The notes under the pieces: model-generated
The model's input: the letters and a program-made list of their open reading frames with translations, nothing else
Told to the model about the DNA's origin: nothing
The model's database searches: none
Assembly (NCBI RefSeq): GCF_001469215.1
Contig: NZ_LOFH01000006.1
Span: 1-64,000 of the forward strand
Source: Pseudoalteromonas sp. H105
GTDB lineage: Bacteria > Pseudomonadota > Gammaproteobacteria > Enterobacterales > Alteromonadaceae
Reading direction: 5' to 3'
Length of the DNA: 64,000 nt
Position numbers and translations under genes: made by a program
Shown: positions 55,647 through 64,000 of the stretch, piece after piece
How the letters are laid out: each line of letters opens with the position of its first letter
How positions within the stretch are numbered: position 1 is the first letter of the stretch

Positions 55647-56816
55647 ATGCGTAAAAACAAAGTTATCATTGTTGGTGGTGGTATGGTTGGTGCTGCAATG
55701 GCTATTAAATTAGCTAAGCAAGGTTGTGATGTGTCGGTTATTGAGCAACGTCCGATTGATGCAAAGGACGTCCTTCAAAGCGATAGCGTAGACATAAGGG
55801 TGTCAGCAATAAATCGTTTTTCAGAAAAGCTGCTTGATGAGCTTGGCGCTATGCCACTTTTACGCGCGTCTCGTTTGGCACCATATCAACAATTAGAGGC
55901 CTTTGAGCAATCAGGTAACCACCTTCTTTTTGACTGCAAAGATATTAATACTTCCCATCTGGGTCACTTAATAGAGAATAAACTTATTCAGGCTAGTTTA
56001 TGGCAACAGTTTGAACAGTTCAATATTCGTGTGTTAACGATTGAATCGCCGATTTCAGCAATAGAACAAACTGAAGAAAATATCACGTTAATATATGATG
56101 ATAAGCGCTACAGTGCTGATTTAGTGATTGCAGCCGATGGTGGTCAATCTCAATTGCGCAGTAAAGCGGATATTGGTGTAACTGGTTGGCAGTATCAGCA
56201 ACAATGTATGGGCATATTAATTAAGTTAGATGCACCACAACAAGTGAAAACCTGGCAGCAGTTTAAGCCAAGCGGACCCGTTGCATTTTTACCTATGCAA
56301 GCACCCTACGCTAACCTAATTTGGTATGATGATGGGACTAAGTTGCGCGATTTAAAAAAATTAAACAACAAGGAGTTAAAACAACAGGTAACCGAAAACT
56401 TCGCACCACTGGGTGGTGAATTCGAGGTTGTTGATCGAGCTGTATTTCCTTTAGCCCGCCAACATGCCAATAAATATTCTGTAGGGCGTTTAGTCTTAGT
56501 AGGTGATTCAGCTCACACTATCAATCCTTTAGCGGGCCAAGGTGTTAATTTAGGCTTTCAAGATGTTGCAGCGCTGGCTAATATTTTAGCAGCCGCAGAT
56601 GATATAGGCACCGCAAAACACCTTAAGCAGTATGAGAAAACTCGTCGTAAAGCGAATTTACTTATGATGAGTATGATGGATGCGTGTTATTTTGGGTTTT
56701 CTAATCAGGTGACACCATTACAATGGGCACGCAATCGTTTCTTAAAAATGGCGAATAACACTGGACCCATAAAGAATAGGGTACTGAAATACGCGATTAG
56801 TGGAACGTTAGATTAA
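55647..56816 (+). CDS. ubiF: ubiquinone-pathway FAD monooxygenase (UbiF type)
   Basis: About 389 residues of the UbiH/UbiF hydroxylase family: GGGMVGAA FAD-binding motif at the N terminus, ADGGQSQLRS in the middle, and VGDSAHTINPLAGQGVN as the late FAD motif. Position opposite miaB is that of ubiF in E. coli, which hydroxylates C6 of the ubiquinone ring. The frame opens at a TTG (55623), but the ATG at 55647 starts the fold correctly. A TACAAT element at 55603 may be the -10. UbiH or UbiI activity cannot be excluded from sequence alone. Confidence 0.85.
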   Translation: MRKNKVIIVGGGMVGAAMAIKLAKQGCDVSVIEQRPIDAKDVLQSDSVDIRVSAINRFSEKLLDELGAMPLLRASRLAPYQQLEAFEQSGNHLLFDCKDINTSHLGHLIENKLIQASLWQQFEQFNIRVLTIESPISAIEQTEENITLIYDDKRYSADLVIAADGGQSQLRSKADIGVTGWQYQQQCMGILIKLDAPQQVKTWQQFKPSGPVAFLPMQAPYANLIWYDDGTKLRDLKKLNNKELKQQVTENFAPLGGEFEVVDRAVFPLARQHANKYSVGRLVLVGDSAHTINPLAGQGVNLGFQDVAALANILAAADDIGTAKHLKQYEKTRRKANLLMMSMMDACYFGFSNQVTPLQWARNRFLKMANNTGPIKNRVLKYAISGTLD

Positions 56817-56830
56817 TTTATTCTGTCGAA

Positions 56831-56882
56831 CACTATATTTATAGTGCTTTACAAATAACAAGTGCCATTTGAGCGGCACTTG
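56831..56882. terminator. two stems between ubiF and the next gene
   Basis: CACTATA-TT-TATAGTG (56831-56846) is followed by CTTT, and CAAGTGCC/GGCACTTG (56859-56882) forms a second stem around an eight-base loop. Each may terminate one of the converging genes. Confidence 0.55.
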
Positions 56883-56897
56883 TAAACGCAATAAAAT

Positions 56898-57293
56898 TTA
56901 GTTCCACATACCTGTGCGTGAATACATATATTCAGCGGTTGCACACCAATTAACATCTTCCCATGTAAAATCAGTATAGTAAATTTTATCAACGCATGCC
57001 GTCATCGAGCTTTCGACTTTATAGACGTCAACAATACATGTCGTGCCATCACAGTTAGTCGAACGGTCATAAGTACCATCAAAAACCCATTCTACGTTCG
57101 AAACTGCTTTCGAAGTATTAATTTTGAATACTACTTTTGGATAAAAATTAGGATTACTTTCGCCGCCAAAACATCTGTTTTGAGAGTAATTGTCGTAAGC
57201 CATGGTATCGACATAACATGATACTGAATTTGCAAACACATTTGCTGAAAATACACTCGCAAACAAAGCCATAACTAAATATATTTTTTTCAT
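56898..57293 (-). CDS. small secreted cysteine-rich protein
   Basis: A 131-residue protein with a clear signal peptide cut after ...VFA-NS (about residue 22). The mature part has six cysteines (26, 41, 81, 86, 100 and 117), enough for three disulfides, and many Tyr and Asn. I recognise no family. It could be a small periplasmic or surface protein. It sits between ubiF and the tRNA cluster, a place where lineage-specific genes often appear. No neighbouring gene suggests a function. Confidence 0.65.
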   Translation of the reverse strand: MKKIYLVMALFASVFSANVFANSVSCYVDTMAYDNYSQNRCFGGESNPNFYPKVVFKINTSKAVSNVEWVFDGTYDRSTNCDGTTCIVDVYKVESSMTACVDKIYYTDFTWEDVNWCATAEYMYSRTGMWN

Positions 57294-57786
57294 GATAACT
57301 TTCCTTATTAAAATTTAAATAGCTCTTAATTTGAGCAATATAAACATTACGCGATATTTTACAAAAGTAAACATTAATTTAACATTTAGTTAATATATTT
57401 ACCTTTAATAGGTTTTAGGGTTTTAGCTATTATTTAAAGAAAATGTTACATGCGCCTATGTGTGTTGTAGGTATGTGCTTGTGGTGGGGGGGTTCATGTA
57501 TTGTTTAATACCAACCCGCAATAATACTAAATCAGCTTTAGGTGTTAAACCTGACGCTAACAGCGTTAAAATTTTCTTATTTAGAACAACTAAATGACGA
57601 TATTTTTGCCTTGTAATCGACAAGATTTTAGTGTCTAAAATAGAGTTCTTAGTTAAGCGAATTTGTATAAAATGTTTTTTACAAACACTAAAACAGAGGA
57701 ATAAAAGATATTAAAAAGGATAGGTATAAAAAGAGACTATGATTATTAATTAATTTTTATTAAGGATTGAGAATACTTTGATAAGT
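57294..57786. other. AT-rich gap between secreted protein gene and tRNA cluster
   Basis: No gene is found in this 493-base stretch. It must contain the promoter of the secreted protein gene (right of 57293, minus strand) and the 3' end of the tRNA operon. It has small stems (ACGCT-AAC-AGCGT at 57554-57566) and a run of seven G at 57486-57492, unusual in such AT-rich sequence. No terminator with a clear U run is visible for the tRNA operon. Confidence 0.6.
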
Positions 57787-57861
57787 TGGCTGGGATACCA
57801 GGATTTGAACCTGGGAATGCCAGGATCAAAACCTGGTGCCTTACCGCTTGGCGATATCCCA
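57787..57861 (-). tRNA. tRNA-Gln (TTG), copy 1
   Basis: A 75-base tRNA with encoded CCA. The anticodon loop is TTTTGAT, giving TTG. It is identical to the other three tRNA-Gln copies of the cluster and is the last gene of the operon. Confidence 0.96.
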
Positions 57862-57900
57862 ACGCTAAATTTGGATGAGTTTTAGTTCTAATTAAGAACA

Positions 57901-57985
<85 letters not shown>

Positions 57986-58050
57986 ATACAAGTTTATATT
58001 TTAACTCCTAACAGAGTGTTCTTAATTCAACATTCTTTGGTAGAAGAAGT

Positions 58051-58125
58051 TGGCTGGGATACCAGGATTTGAACCTGGGAATGCCAGGATCAAAACCTGG
58101 TGCCTTACCGCTTGGCGATATCCCA
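58051..58125 (-). tRNA. tRNA-Gln (TTG), copy 2
   Basis: Identical to tRNA-Gln copy 1, with encoded CCA. Lies 65 bases upstream in transcription of the variant tRNA-Leu. Confidence 0.96.
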
Positions 58126-58165
58126 ACTAAGAATGAGTTGATGGTTTTAGTTCATATCAAGAACA

Positions 58166-58250
<85 letters not shown>

Positions 58251-58314
58251 ATACAGCTTATATTTAAACTCTTAACAGAGTTTTCTTATTGCAACGTTCT
58301 TTGGTAGAAGAAGT

Positions 58315-58389
58315 TGGCTGGGATACCAGGATTTGAACCTGGGAATGCCAGGATCAAAACCTGGTGCCTTACCGCTTGGCGATATCCCA
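58315..58389 (-). tRNA. tRNA-Gln (TTG), copy 3
   Basis: 75 bases, identical to the other tRNA-Gln copies. The spacers around copies 2 and 3 are very similar, a mark of recent duplication of a Leu-Gln unit. Confidence 0.96.
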
Positions 58390-58430
58390 ACTAAGAAGCT
58401 TTTGATAGTTTTAATTCTTATCAAAGAATA

Positions 58431-58515
<85 letters not shown>

Positions 58516-58609
58516 ATTATCTCTTTGAGTTAATCAAAGACATGGTAGTTATTTTTAACTCTTCATTGAGTTGCAATTTAACTCTTGCAGAGCCACTTCA
58601 AGAAAGAAA

Positions 58610-58686
58610 TGGTGGCTAAGACGGGATTTGAACCTGTGACCCCATCATTATGAGTGATGTGCTCTAACCAGCTGAGCTACTTAGCC
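58610..58686 (-). tRNA. tRNA-Met (CAT), elongator, copy 1
   Basis: 77 bases with encoded CCA. Acceptor GGCTAAG pairs fully, unlike an initiator tRNA, and the loop is CTCATAA. It lies five bases from the neighbouring tRNA-Gln. Confidence 0.96.
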
Positions 58687-58691
58687 ATTGT

Positions 58692-58766
58692 TGGCTGGGA
58701 TACCAGGATTTGAACCTGGGAATGCCAGGATCAAAACCTGGTGCCTTACCGCTTGGCGATATCCCA
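58692..58766 (-). tRNA. tRNA-Gln (TTG), copy 4
   Basis: 75 bases, identical to the other tRNA-Gln genes. Confidence 0.96.
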
Positions 58767-58805
58767 ACAAAAACAATTGATAATTTTAATTCTTATCAAG
58801 AATAA

Positions 58806-58890
<85 letters not shown>

Positions 58891-58935
58891 ACACAAGGTA
58901 GTTATTTTAAACTCTTCATTGAGTACAAAAAAGAA

Positions 58936-59012
58936 TGGTGGCTAAGACGGGATTTGAACCTGTGACCCCATCATTATGAGTGATGTGCTCTAACCAGCTG
59001 AGCTACTTAGCC
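58936..59012 (-). tRNA. tRNA-Met (CAT), elongator, copy 2
   Basis: 77 bases, identical to tRNA-Met copy 1. First gene of the cluster, about 30-40 bases downstream of a strong promoter. Confidence 0.96.
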
Positions 59013-59051
59013 ATCTTTTTTGTCAGCACTTCATCGCTGAGTGCGGGGCGT

Positions 59052-59080
59052 ATTATGCTGATATGACCCAAATCCGTCAA
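59052..59080 (-). promoter_or_regulatory. strong promoter of the ten-gene tRNA operon
   Basis: On the minus strand TTGACG (59080-59075), a 17-base spacer and CATAAT (59057-59052) are followed by the GC-rich discriminator CGCCCCGCA. This layout is typical of stable-RNA promoters under ppGpp/DksA control. Confidence 0.8.
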
Positions 59081-59224
59081 CACCTTTTTTGCAAAAAAAC
59101 ACTTATCAGGGTTTGTTTGCAGGAAAATTAAGCTAAGCGGCTAAATTTTAATAAAAATGGTGTTTTTTTGACTGCTTTTAGTTATTTGTTTTGAAGTGCA
59201 TCATCTTCATTATAGAACACAAAT

Positions 59225-59248
59225 AAAAAAGGCTCGAAAATTCGAGCC
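59225..59248 (-). terminator. intrinsic terminator after ychF
   Basis: On the minus strand GGCTCGAA pairs with TTCGAGCC and is followed by six U residues, 41 bases after the ychF stop. Confidence 0.9.
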
Positions 59249-59288
59249 TTTAAAAATACGACCAAAACACATTTGGCAATAAGAAGAG

Positions 59289-60380
59289 CTATACGTTGAA
59301 CAGGAAGTTCATTACATCGCCATCTTTAACTATGTACTCTTTACCTTCTTGGCGCATCTTACCAGCTTCTTTTGCACCATTTTCACCTTTACAGGCAATG
59401 TAGTCATTATAAGCAATAGTTTGCGCTCGAATAAAGCCGCGCTCAAAGTCTGTGTGGATCTTACCTGCAGCTTGTGGTGCAGTAGCACCGACAGGAATAG
59501 TCCATGCACGTACTTCTTTAACACCAGCAGTAAAGTAAGTTTGTAAGTGAAGTAATTCATAACCACCACGGATTACTAAATTAAGGCCAGGCTCTTCCAA
59601 ACCAAGATCAGCCATAAACTCAAGCTTATCTTCTTCATCAAGCTCTGAAAGCTCAGACTCAATGGCTGCGCAAACAGGTACTACAACAGCATCTTCTGAA
59701 GCGGCAATCTCACGCACACGGTCAAGTAGTGGGTTATTTTCAAACCCATCTTCTGCTACGTTAGCGATGTACATTGTTGGTTTGATAGTCAAGAAGTTTA
59801 CAGAACTAATGGCTGCTTTTTCTTCTTTAGTTAATGCTAATGAGCGAAGTGTTAGGCCTTCATCAAGGTGTGCTTTTACTTTTTCAAGTGCTGCATTTTG
59901 CTCTTTTGCGTCTTTGTCACCGCCTTTGGCTTTTTTAGCATTACGGAACATAGCTTTTTCAGCGCTATCCATGTCAGCGAGCACTAATTCGGTGTTGATT
60001 ACGTCAATATCGTCAGCAGGGTCAATTGTACCCGCTACGTGAATTACGTTTTCGTCTTCAAAACAACGAACTACATGACCAATTGCATCCGTTTCACGAA
60101 TGTTAGCTAAGAACTGGTTACCGAGACCTTCACCTTTTGATGCCCCTTTTACAAGGCCGGCAATATCAACAAACTCCATACTTGTAGTAAGAATACGTTG
60201 TGGATTTACAATTTTAGCGAGCTCGTCTAGGCGAGGATCTGGTACAGGTACCACACCTGTATTAGGCTCAATGGTACAAAAAGGAAAATTAGCGGCTTCA
60301 ATACCCGCTTTTGTTAATGCATTGAAAAGTGTTGATTTACCGACATTTGGTAAACCGACGATGCCGCATTTGAAACCCAT
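59289..60380 (-). CDS. ychF: ribosome-binding ATPase YchF
   Basis: A 363-residue Obg-family P-loop protein. The P loop GLPNVGKST is at the N terminus, with DIAGLV as the switch region and a C-terminal TGS-type domain. Despite the GTPase fold, YchF hydrolyses ATP, because the base-specificity motif is altered. It binds ribosomes and modulates oxidative-stress and translation responses. It lies 49 bases after pth, the usual neighbour, and ends in a strong terminator. Confidence 0.97.
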   Translation of the reverse strand: MGFKCGIVGLPNVGKSTLFNALTKAGIEAANFPFCTIEPNTGVVPVPDPRLDELAKIVNPQRILTTSMEFVDIAGLVKGASKGEGLGNQFLANIRETDAIGHVVRCFEDENVIHVAGTIDPADDIDVINTELVLADMDSAEKAMFRNAKKAKGGDKDAKEQNAALEKVKAHLDEGLTLRSLALTKEEKAAISSVNFLTIKPTMYIANVAEDGFENNPLLDRVREIAASEDAVVVPVCAAIESELSELDEEDKLEFMADLGLEEPGLNLVIRGGYELLHLQTYFTAGVKEVRAWTIPVGATAPQAAGKIHTDFERGFIRAQTIAYNDYIACKGENGAKEAGKMRQEGKEYIVKDGDVMNFLFNV

Positions 60381-60429
60381 AGTAAGATACCTTATTTAGA
60401 TTCGTTAAACCGATTTAATAACGTTGTTA

Positions 60430-61014
60430 CTAGGGTTTAAACGAATGTAGTCTGTTTTGTGCTTTTAACACACCGTCTTTCGCAAGTATTTCCATACAGC
60501 GAACTGCTTCATCAACTGCAGCATCCATTTTTTCTTGGTCTTCTTTAGCTGCTTTTCCAAGCACCCAACCAGTCACCATCTCACGATGTCCAGGATGACC
60601 TACACCGATACGTAAACGCATGAAGTCTTTTTGATTTGCCATCTTTGCAATAATGTCTTTTAATCCATTATGCCCACCGTGTCCGCCACCTTTTTTTAAT
60701 TTGGCAACGCCGGGATCGAGATCTAATTCATCGTGAGCTACTAAAATGTTCTCAACAGGAATTTTGAAAAAGTTGGCTAGACTACCGACCGCTTTACCGC
60801 TTAGATTCATATAAGTGGTGGGGATCAGTAATTTGAATTCTTGACCTTGGATGATCACTTTGCCAGTAAGGCCATGATACTTAGGGTCGTGTTTTAACGT
60901 GCAGTTATAGCGTGCAGCGAGTTGCTCAATGAACCAAGCACCTGCATTGTGGCGTGTATTTGCGTATTCGGGGCCTGGATTAGCCAGGCCCACAAGCATT
61001 TGAATAGAATTCAA
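60430..61014 (-). CDS. pth: peptidyl-tRNA hydrolase
   Basis: A 194-residue enzyme that frees peptidyl-tRNA dropped from ribosomes. Conserved NTRHNAGAW (catalytic His23), [15 protein letters not shown] and [13 protein letters not shown] segments are in order. A TTG start at 61014 is used, preceded by a TAGG site at about 10 bases; an ATG 15 bases inside (60999) is an alternative. It is 16 bases after rplY, within the rplY-pth-ychF run. Confidence 0.95.
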   Translation of the reverse strand: MNSIQMLVGLANPGPEYANTRHNAGAWFIEQLAARYNCTLKHDPKYHGLTGKVIIQGQEFKLLIPTTYMNLSGKAVGSLANFFKIPVENILVAHDELDLDPGVAKLKKGGGHGGHNGLKDIIAKMANQKDFMRLRIGVGHPGHREMVTGWVLGKAAKEDQEKMDAAVDEAVRCMEILAKDGVLKAQNRLHSFKP

Positions 61015-61030
61015 GGTGCAAACCTAGAAA

Positions 61031-61639
61031 TTATTCAGCAGCTGCTTCGTCTTCAACTGGCGCAGCTTTGTTAGCTTTGATAGTTACGATAGACTGATCG
61101 TGATCTTCGCCTTTCGCTAAATCTACAGATGAAACACCTGCAGGTAGTTTAACGTCAGAGATATGGATTGAATCACCAGCAACTAATTCAGAAACGTTAA
61201 CTTCAACGAACTCAGGAAGTGCTTTTGGAAGACACGTGATTTCGATTTCAGTTAATTGGTGAACAACAGTGTTGCCCGCTTTAGTCACTACGTCTTCACC
61301 GATGAAGTGAACAGGTACTTTCGTGTGTAGTTTATGAGTAGCATCAACACGTTGGAAATCAAGGTGAGTAAGCTTTGGCTTGAATGGGTGACGTTGGATA
61401 TCTTTTAAGATAGCTTCAACTGACTCGCCGCCAATGTTAAGCGTAAGAATGTGAGTGTAAAAACCTTCGCTTTCTTGTGCCTTGATCATGTCTTTATGAG
61501 CAAGAGTAAGTGCTACTGCTTCTTTATCTGCACCGTAAAGGATAGCAGGTACTTTGTCTTCGCGACGTAGGCGGCGGCTCGCACCAGTACCAGTTTCTAC
61601 GCGAAGTTCAGCGTTATAAGTGTAAGTTGTATCAGACAT
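61031..61639 (-). CDS. rplY: 50S ribosomal protein bL25 (CTC-type, two-domain)
   Basis: A 202-residue bL25 protein of the longer CTC/TL5 type, against about 94 residues for E. coli RplY. The N-terminal domain binds 5S rRNA; the second domain (from about residue 95) contains the conserved EIEITCLPKALPEFVEV stretch. An Ala/Glu-rich tail ends it. A possible extended -10 (TGGTATGAT, 61713-61705) lies upstream. Co-oriented with pth. Confidence 0.94.
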   Translation of the reverse strand: MSDTTYTYNAELRVETGTGASRRLRREDKVPAILYGADKEAVALTLAHKDMIKAQESEGFYTHILTLNIGGESVEAILKDIQRHPFKPKLTHLDFQRVDATHKLHTKVPVHFIGEDVVTKAGNTVVHQLTEIEITCLPKALPEFVEVNVSELVAGDSIHISDVKLPAGVSSVDLAKGEDHDQSIVTIKANKAAPVEDEAAAE

Positions 61640-61704
61640 AATGTCTCCAATAATTTAAAAGTGTAGGGCCTTTGCGACCAAGGTCCCTAGCCAAAAGGCG
61701 CGCT

Positions 61705-61713
61705 ATCATACCA
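61705..61713 (-). promoter_or_regulatory. possible extended -10 promoter of rplY
   Basis: On the minus strand TGGTATGAT is an extended -10 element, 66 bases before the rplY start; the -35 region (TTTCTT, 17 bases upstream) is weak. It lies after the prs terminator, where a new promoter is needed. Confidence 0.4.
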
Positions 61714-61741
61714 CCACCTATTGACAAAAGAAACACAGGGT

Positions 61742-61767
61742 AAAAAAAAAGCGCCAAATAGGCGCTT
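61742..61767 (-). terminator. intrinsic terminator after prs
   Basis: On the minus strand AAGCGCC pairs with GGCGCTT around TATTT and runs into U residues. It lies about 25 bases after the prs stop. Confidence 0.9.
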
Positions 61768-61789
61768 CAATCACAATAAAGTATCGATA

Positions 61790-62737
61790 TTAATGTTCAA
61801 ACATCGCAGAGATAGACTCTTCATTGCTAATACGACGAATCGTTTCAGCGAGCATGTCTGCAAGTGTAAGTACCTTGATTTTTTCAATCGACTTTAATTC
61901 GTCAGATAATGGAATTGAATCGGTAACGATCACTTCGTCAATGACAGAGTTTCGGATGTTTTCTGCCGCTGCACCAGATAAAACAGGGTGTGTTGCATAG
62001 GCAAAAACACGTTTAGCACCATGTTCTTTTAATGCTTCAGCTGCTTTGCATAGTGTTCCGCCGGTGTCGATCATGTCATCAACAATAATACAGTCACGGC
62101 CTTCAACGTCACCGATAATGTGCATTACTTGAGAAACGTTTGCTTGAGGGCGACGTTTATCGATGATAGCAAGGTCAGTGTCATTAAGTAGTTTTGCAAT
62201 AGCACGGGCACGAACGACACCACCAATATCAGGCGATACTACAACAACGTCATCAAACTGACGTTCTTTCATATCTTCTAATAAAACAGGGCTACCAAAC
62301 ACGTTATCAACTGGCACATCAAAGAAGCCTTGAATTTGCTCTGCGTGTAAATCAACAGTTAGAACACGGTCAACACCTACACTTGATAGGAAGTCAGCAA
62401 CAACTTTTGCGGTAATTGGCACACGCGCAGAACGTACACGACGATCTTGACGAGAGTAACCAAAATAAGGAATGACGGCTGTAATACGACCTGCAGACGC
62501 ACGACGTAATGCATCAACCATAACGATTAACTCCATTAAGTTATCGTTCGTAGGGGCACAGGTTGATTGCACAATAAAAACATCCGAGCCACGAACATTT
62601 TCATTAATTTGAACACTGATCTCACCGTCGCTAAAACGGCCAACAACAGCATCGCCAACTTCAATATATAAACGTTTTGCAACTTTTTGAGCTAACTCAG
62701 GTGTTGCGTTACCAGCGAAGAGCTTCATGTCAGGCAC
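61790..62737 (-). CDS. prs: ribose-phosphate pyrophosphokinase
   Basis: A 315-residue PRPP synthetase with the phosphoribosyltransferase signature [10 protein letters not shown] and a metal-binding [11 protein letters not shown] segment. It starts with GTG-Pro-Asp-Met-Lys, the same [11 protein letters not shown] terminus as E. coli Prs, also initiated with GTG there. It makes PRPP for nucleotides, His, Trp and NAD. It follows ispE by 76 bases, as in E. coli. Confidence 0.97.
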   Translation of the reverse strand: MPDMKLFAGNATPELAQKVAKRLYIEVGDAVVGRFSDGEISVQINENVRGSDVFIVQSTCAPTNDNLMELIVMVDALRRASAGRITAVIPYFGYSRQDRRVRSARVPITAKVVADFLSSVGVDRVLTVDLHAEQIQGFFDVPVDNVFGSPVLLEDMKERQFDDVVVVSPDIGGVVRARAIAKLLNDTDLAIIDKRRPQANVSQVMHIIGDVEGRDCIIVDDMIDTGGTLCKAAEALKEHGAKRVFAYATHPVLSGAAAENIRNSVIDEVIVTDSIPLSDELKSIEKIKVLTLADMLAETIRRISNEESISAMFEH

Positions 62738-62813
62738 GGTAGGGTTCCTCAGGCACTGAAATTTGGGACTAACAAATGAGACAAAAGCGCCATTTGTTAA
62801 CTTAAATTGTATT

Positions 62814-63695
62814 TTACTTGTACGTTACTTGATTGCTTAAATGAACTGCGTTCAACTGCATATGGGCAGGAGAGGTATTAACGCTTCGGGCAATAAAACC
62901 ATTCCAATCACTCGGAAGATTTTCAAGAACATGATGTGCTTCTGTTTGCGTAGCAAATTCCACAAAACAACATGACCCTGTGCCAGTCATCTTAGACGGT
63001 GCGTATTTTAGCAACCACTGGAGGGTTTTTTCAACCTCAGGACAGAGCTTTTTAACTAATGGCTCACAATCGTTGCGTAAAAGGTGCTGTTGCCAATCAC
63101 TTTTGAGCTTGGGTGTATCTCGTGTTAAATCGGGATGTGTAAAAATCTTAGCGGTACTTACATGTTCACTTGGGTGAACAACACAATACCACTTTTGCTC
63201 AAGCTCAACATCGACCAGCTTCTCACCAATCCCTTGCGCTAGGGCACTTTTACCGTTTATAAATACGGGTACATCTGCACCGAGTTGAATACCTAGTTTG
63301 GCAAGTTCTTGCAAAGTGAGCTGGCAATTCCATAACTTATTAAGCCCTAAAAGTGTTGTTGCAGCATCAGAGGAACCTCCACCAACTCCTCCGCCCATGG
63401 GCAAGATTTTTGTTAAATTTATTTTCGCACCCCAGGCTGTTTTTGTATGCTTTTGCAGTAATACAGCTGCTTTGTAGATTAAATTTTCTGTTAAAGGGAT
63501 ATTATTTGTATCACCTGTTAGCTCAATGTCGGATGTGCTTAAACGAGTAAATGCTAAATTGTCACCGTAATCTAAAAAAGTAAAAAGAGTTTCGAGTTCA
63601 TGATAGCCATCATCGCGACGACCATTTATGTGTAAAAATAAATTGAGTTTAGCTGGCGCAATAAGTGAAAATTGTGCGTGAGAATCTAACGTCAT
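62814..63695 (-). CDS. ispE: 4-diphosphocytidyl-2-C-methyl-D-erythritol kinase
   Basis: A 293-residue GHMP kinase with the glycine-rich motif [14 protein letters not shown] (about 105-118) and the [11 protein letters not shown]-terminal segment with its conserved Lys. It phosphorylates the MEP-pathway intermediate on the way to isoprenoids. Its ATG starts one base after the lolB stop, so they are co-transcribed. A normal length enzyme. Confidence 0.95.
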   Translation of the reverse strand: MTLDSHAQFSLIAPAKLNLFLHINGRRDDGYHELETLFTFLDYGDNLAFTRLSTSDIELTGDTNNIPLTENLIYKAAVLLQKHTKTAWGAKINLTKILPMGGGVGGGSSDAATTLLGLNKLWNCQLTLQELAKLGIQLGADVPVFINGKSALAQGIGEKLVDVELEQKWYCVVHPSEHVSTAKIFTHPDLTRDTPKLKSDWQQHLLRNDCEPLVKKLCPEVEKTLQWLLKYAPSKMTGTGSCCFVEFATQTEAHHVLENLPSDWNGFIARSVNTSPAHMQLNAVHLSNQVTYK

Positions 63696-63696
63696 G

Positions 63697-64000
63697 TTAA
63701 TTAAAATGCCATCGGTAAAGTTGAATTTTAAGTTTAATTTTTTTGTGTTTTAGTGTCAGCTTTTTTGGTAGCCAATACCCCGCGTATTGTTGATAGTCGC
63801 CATAGGTAATCTCCCATTTTTGACCGTTCTTTGATTGCCACGTGACGATTTGCGCTCGACCTAATTCATCAACGCGCAGCGTATCGTTTGTGACCGTCCC
63901 TTTTAACCAATTATCGGCATCCTCTATCGGGATAGTAAAGCCGGTTAATTGTTGCAGTAAACGCGATGCACTAGCGTCTTGGTACATTTCATTGTCAAAT
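63697..64000 (-). CDS. lolB: outer-membrane lipoprotein receptor LolB (3' part)
   Basis: The reading frame continues without a stop to the right edge, so only the C-terminal about 101 residues are seen; the start, signal peptide and lipobox lie outside the window. The visible part has LLQQLTGFTIPI, a WLKG segment and a terminal strand region, as in LolB, which receives lipoproteins from LolA and inserts them in the outer membrane. The order lolB-ispE-prs supports the call. Not evidence of truncation in the organism. Confidence 0.85.
   Translation of the reverse strand, partial: FDNEMYQDASASRLLQQLTGFTIPIEDADNWLKGTVTNDTLRVDELGRAQIVTWQSKNGQKWEITYGDYQQYAGYWLPKKLTLKHKKIKLKIQLYRWHFN

Noticed and set aside
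63697..64000. Apparent truncated lolB
   Set aside because: The frame is open to the last base of the window, so the missing 5' part is due to the window edge.

Overview
The window looks like a chromosomal segment of a marine gammaproteobacterium of the Alteromonadales, most like Pseudoalteromonas. This rests on moderately AT-rich coding sequence, on E. coli-like gene orders (sap/psp/ycjXF, mrdA-rodA-rlpA-dacA-ybeD-lipB-lipA, rsfS-nadD-holA-lptE-leuS, lnt-corC-ybeY-phoH-miaB with divergent ubiF and a Met/Leu/Gln tRNA cluster, lolB-ispE-prs-rplY-pth-ychF), and on marine-type extras (AbgT transporter, phhAB, methionine gamma-lyase). I see no prophage, insertion sequence, CRISPR array or recognisable defence island. 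Most of the window is core chromosome.

Layout. 0-4 kb: epmC, an ATP-NAD kinase-like gene and yfcL in one operon, then an AbgT transporter. 4.1-14.5 kb: an envelope-stress locus. pspF and sapABCDF read left as one unit, and pspABC-ycjX-ycjF read right from a sigma-54-type promoter. 14.7-17.2 kb: amino-acid catabolism (methionine gamma-lyase, phenylalanine hydroxylase and pterin dehydratase). 17.6-24.6 kb: hrpA, a receiver/PilZ pair, rlmI, an HD phosphohydrolase and a VOC protein. 24.6-30.0 kb: the least conserved stretch, with single genes: a pentapeptide-repeat potassium-channel fusion, a YgjP-type metalloprotein, two identical tRNA-Tyr genes, small unknowns, an RRM protein, a YdcF protein and a small lipoprotein.

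30.1-42.8 kb is a long left-reading block for lipoate, cell-wall elongation, ribosome maturation, NAD, replication clamp loading, LPS export and leucyl-tRNA synthesis. 43.0-49.8 kb carries YbeL, a Lon-type protease coupled to a membrane FKBP, a CIA30 protein beside an atypical SDR, an enoyl-CoA hydratase-like protein and an RDD membrane protein. 49.9-55.4 kb is lnt-corC-ybeY-phoH-miaB, with ubiF diverging. 57.8-59.0 kb holds ten tRNA genes (4 Gln, 4 Leu, 2 Met) behind one strong stringent-type promoter. 59.3-64.0 kb is ychF, pth, rplY, prs, ispE and the 3' part of lolB, cut by the window edge.

How it works together. The psp/sap locus joins inner-membrane stress sensing (PspABC, PspF) to a peptide/polyamine-type ABC importer. 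The right half is mostly translation, cell-envelope and nucleotide housekeeping. The most distinctive items are the pspF-sap fusion into one transcription unit, intercistronic hairpins in the psp operon, the Cys/His plus pentapeptide plus channel protein, the split CIA30/SDR pair, the Lon-FKBP coupling, and compensatory changes within the tRNA-Leu copies.
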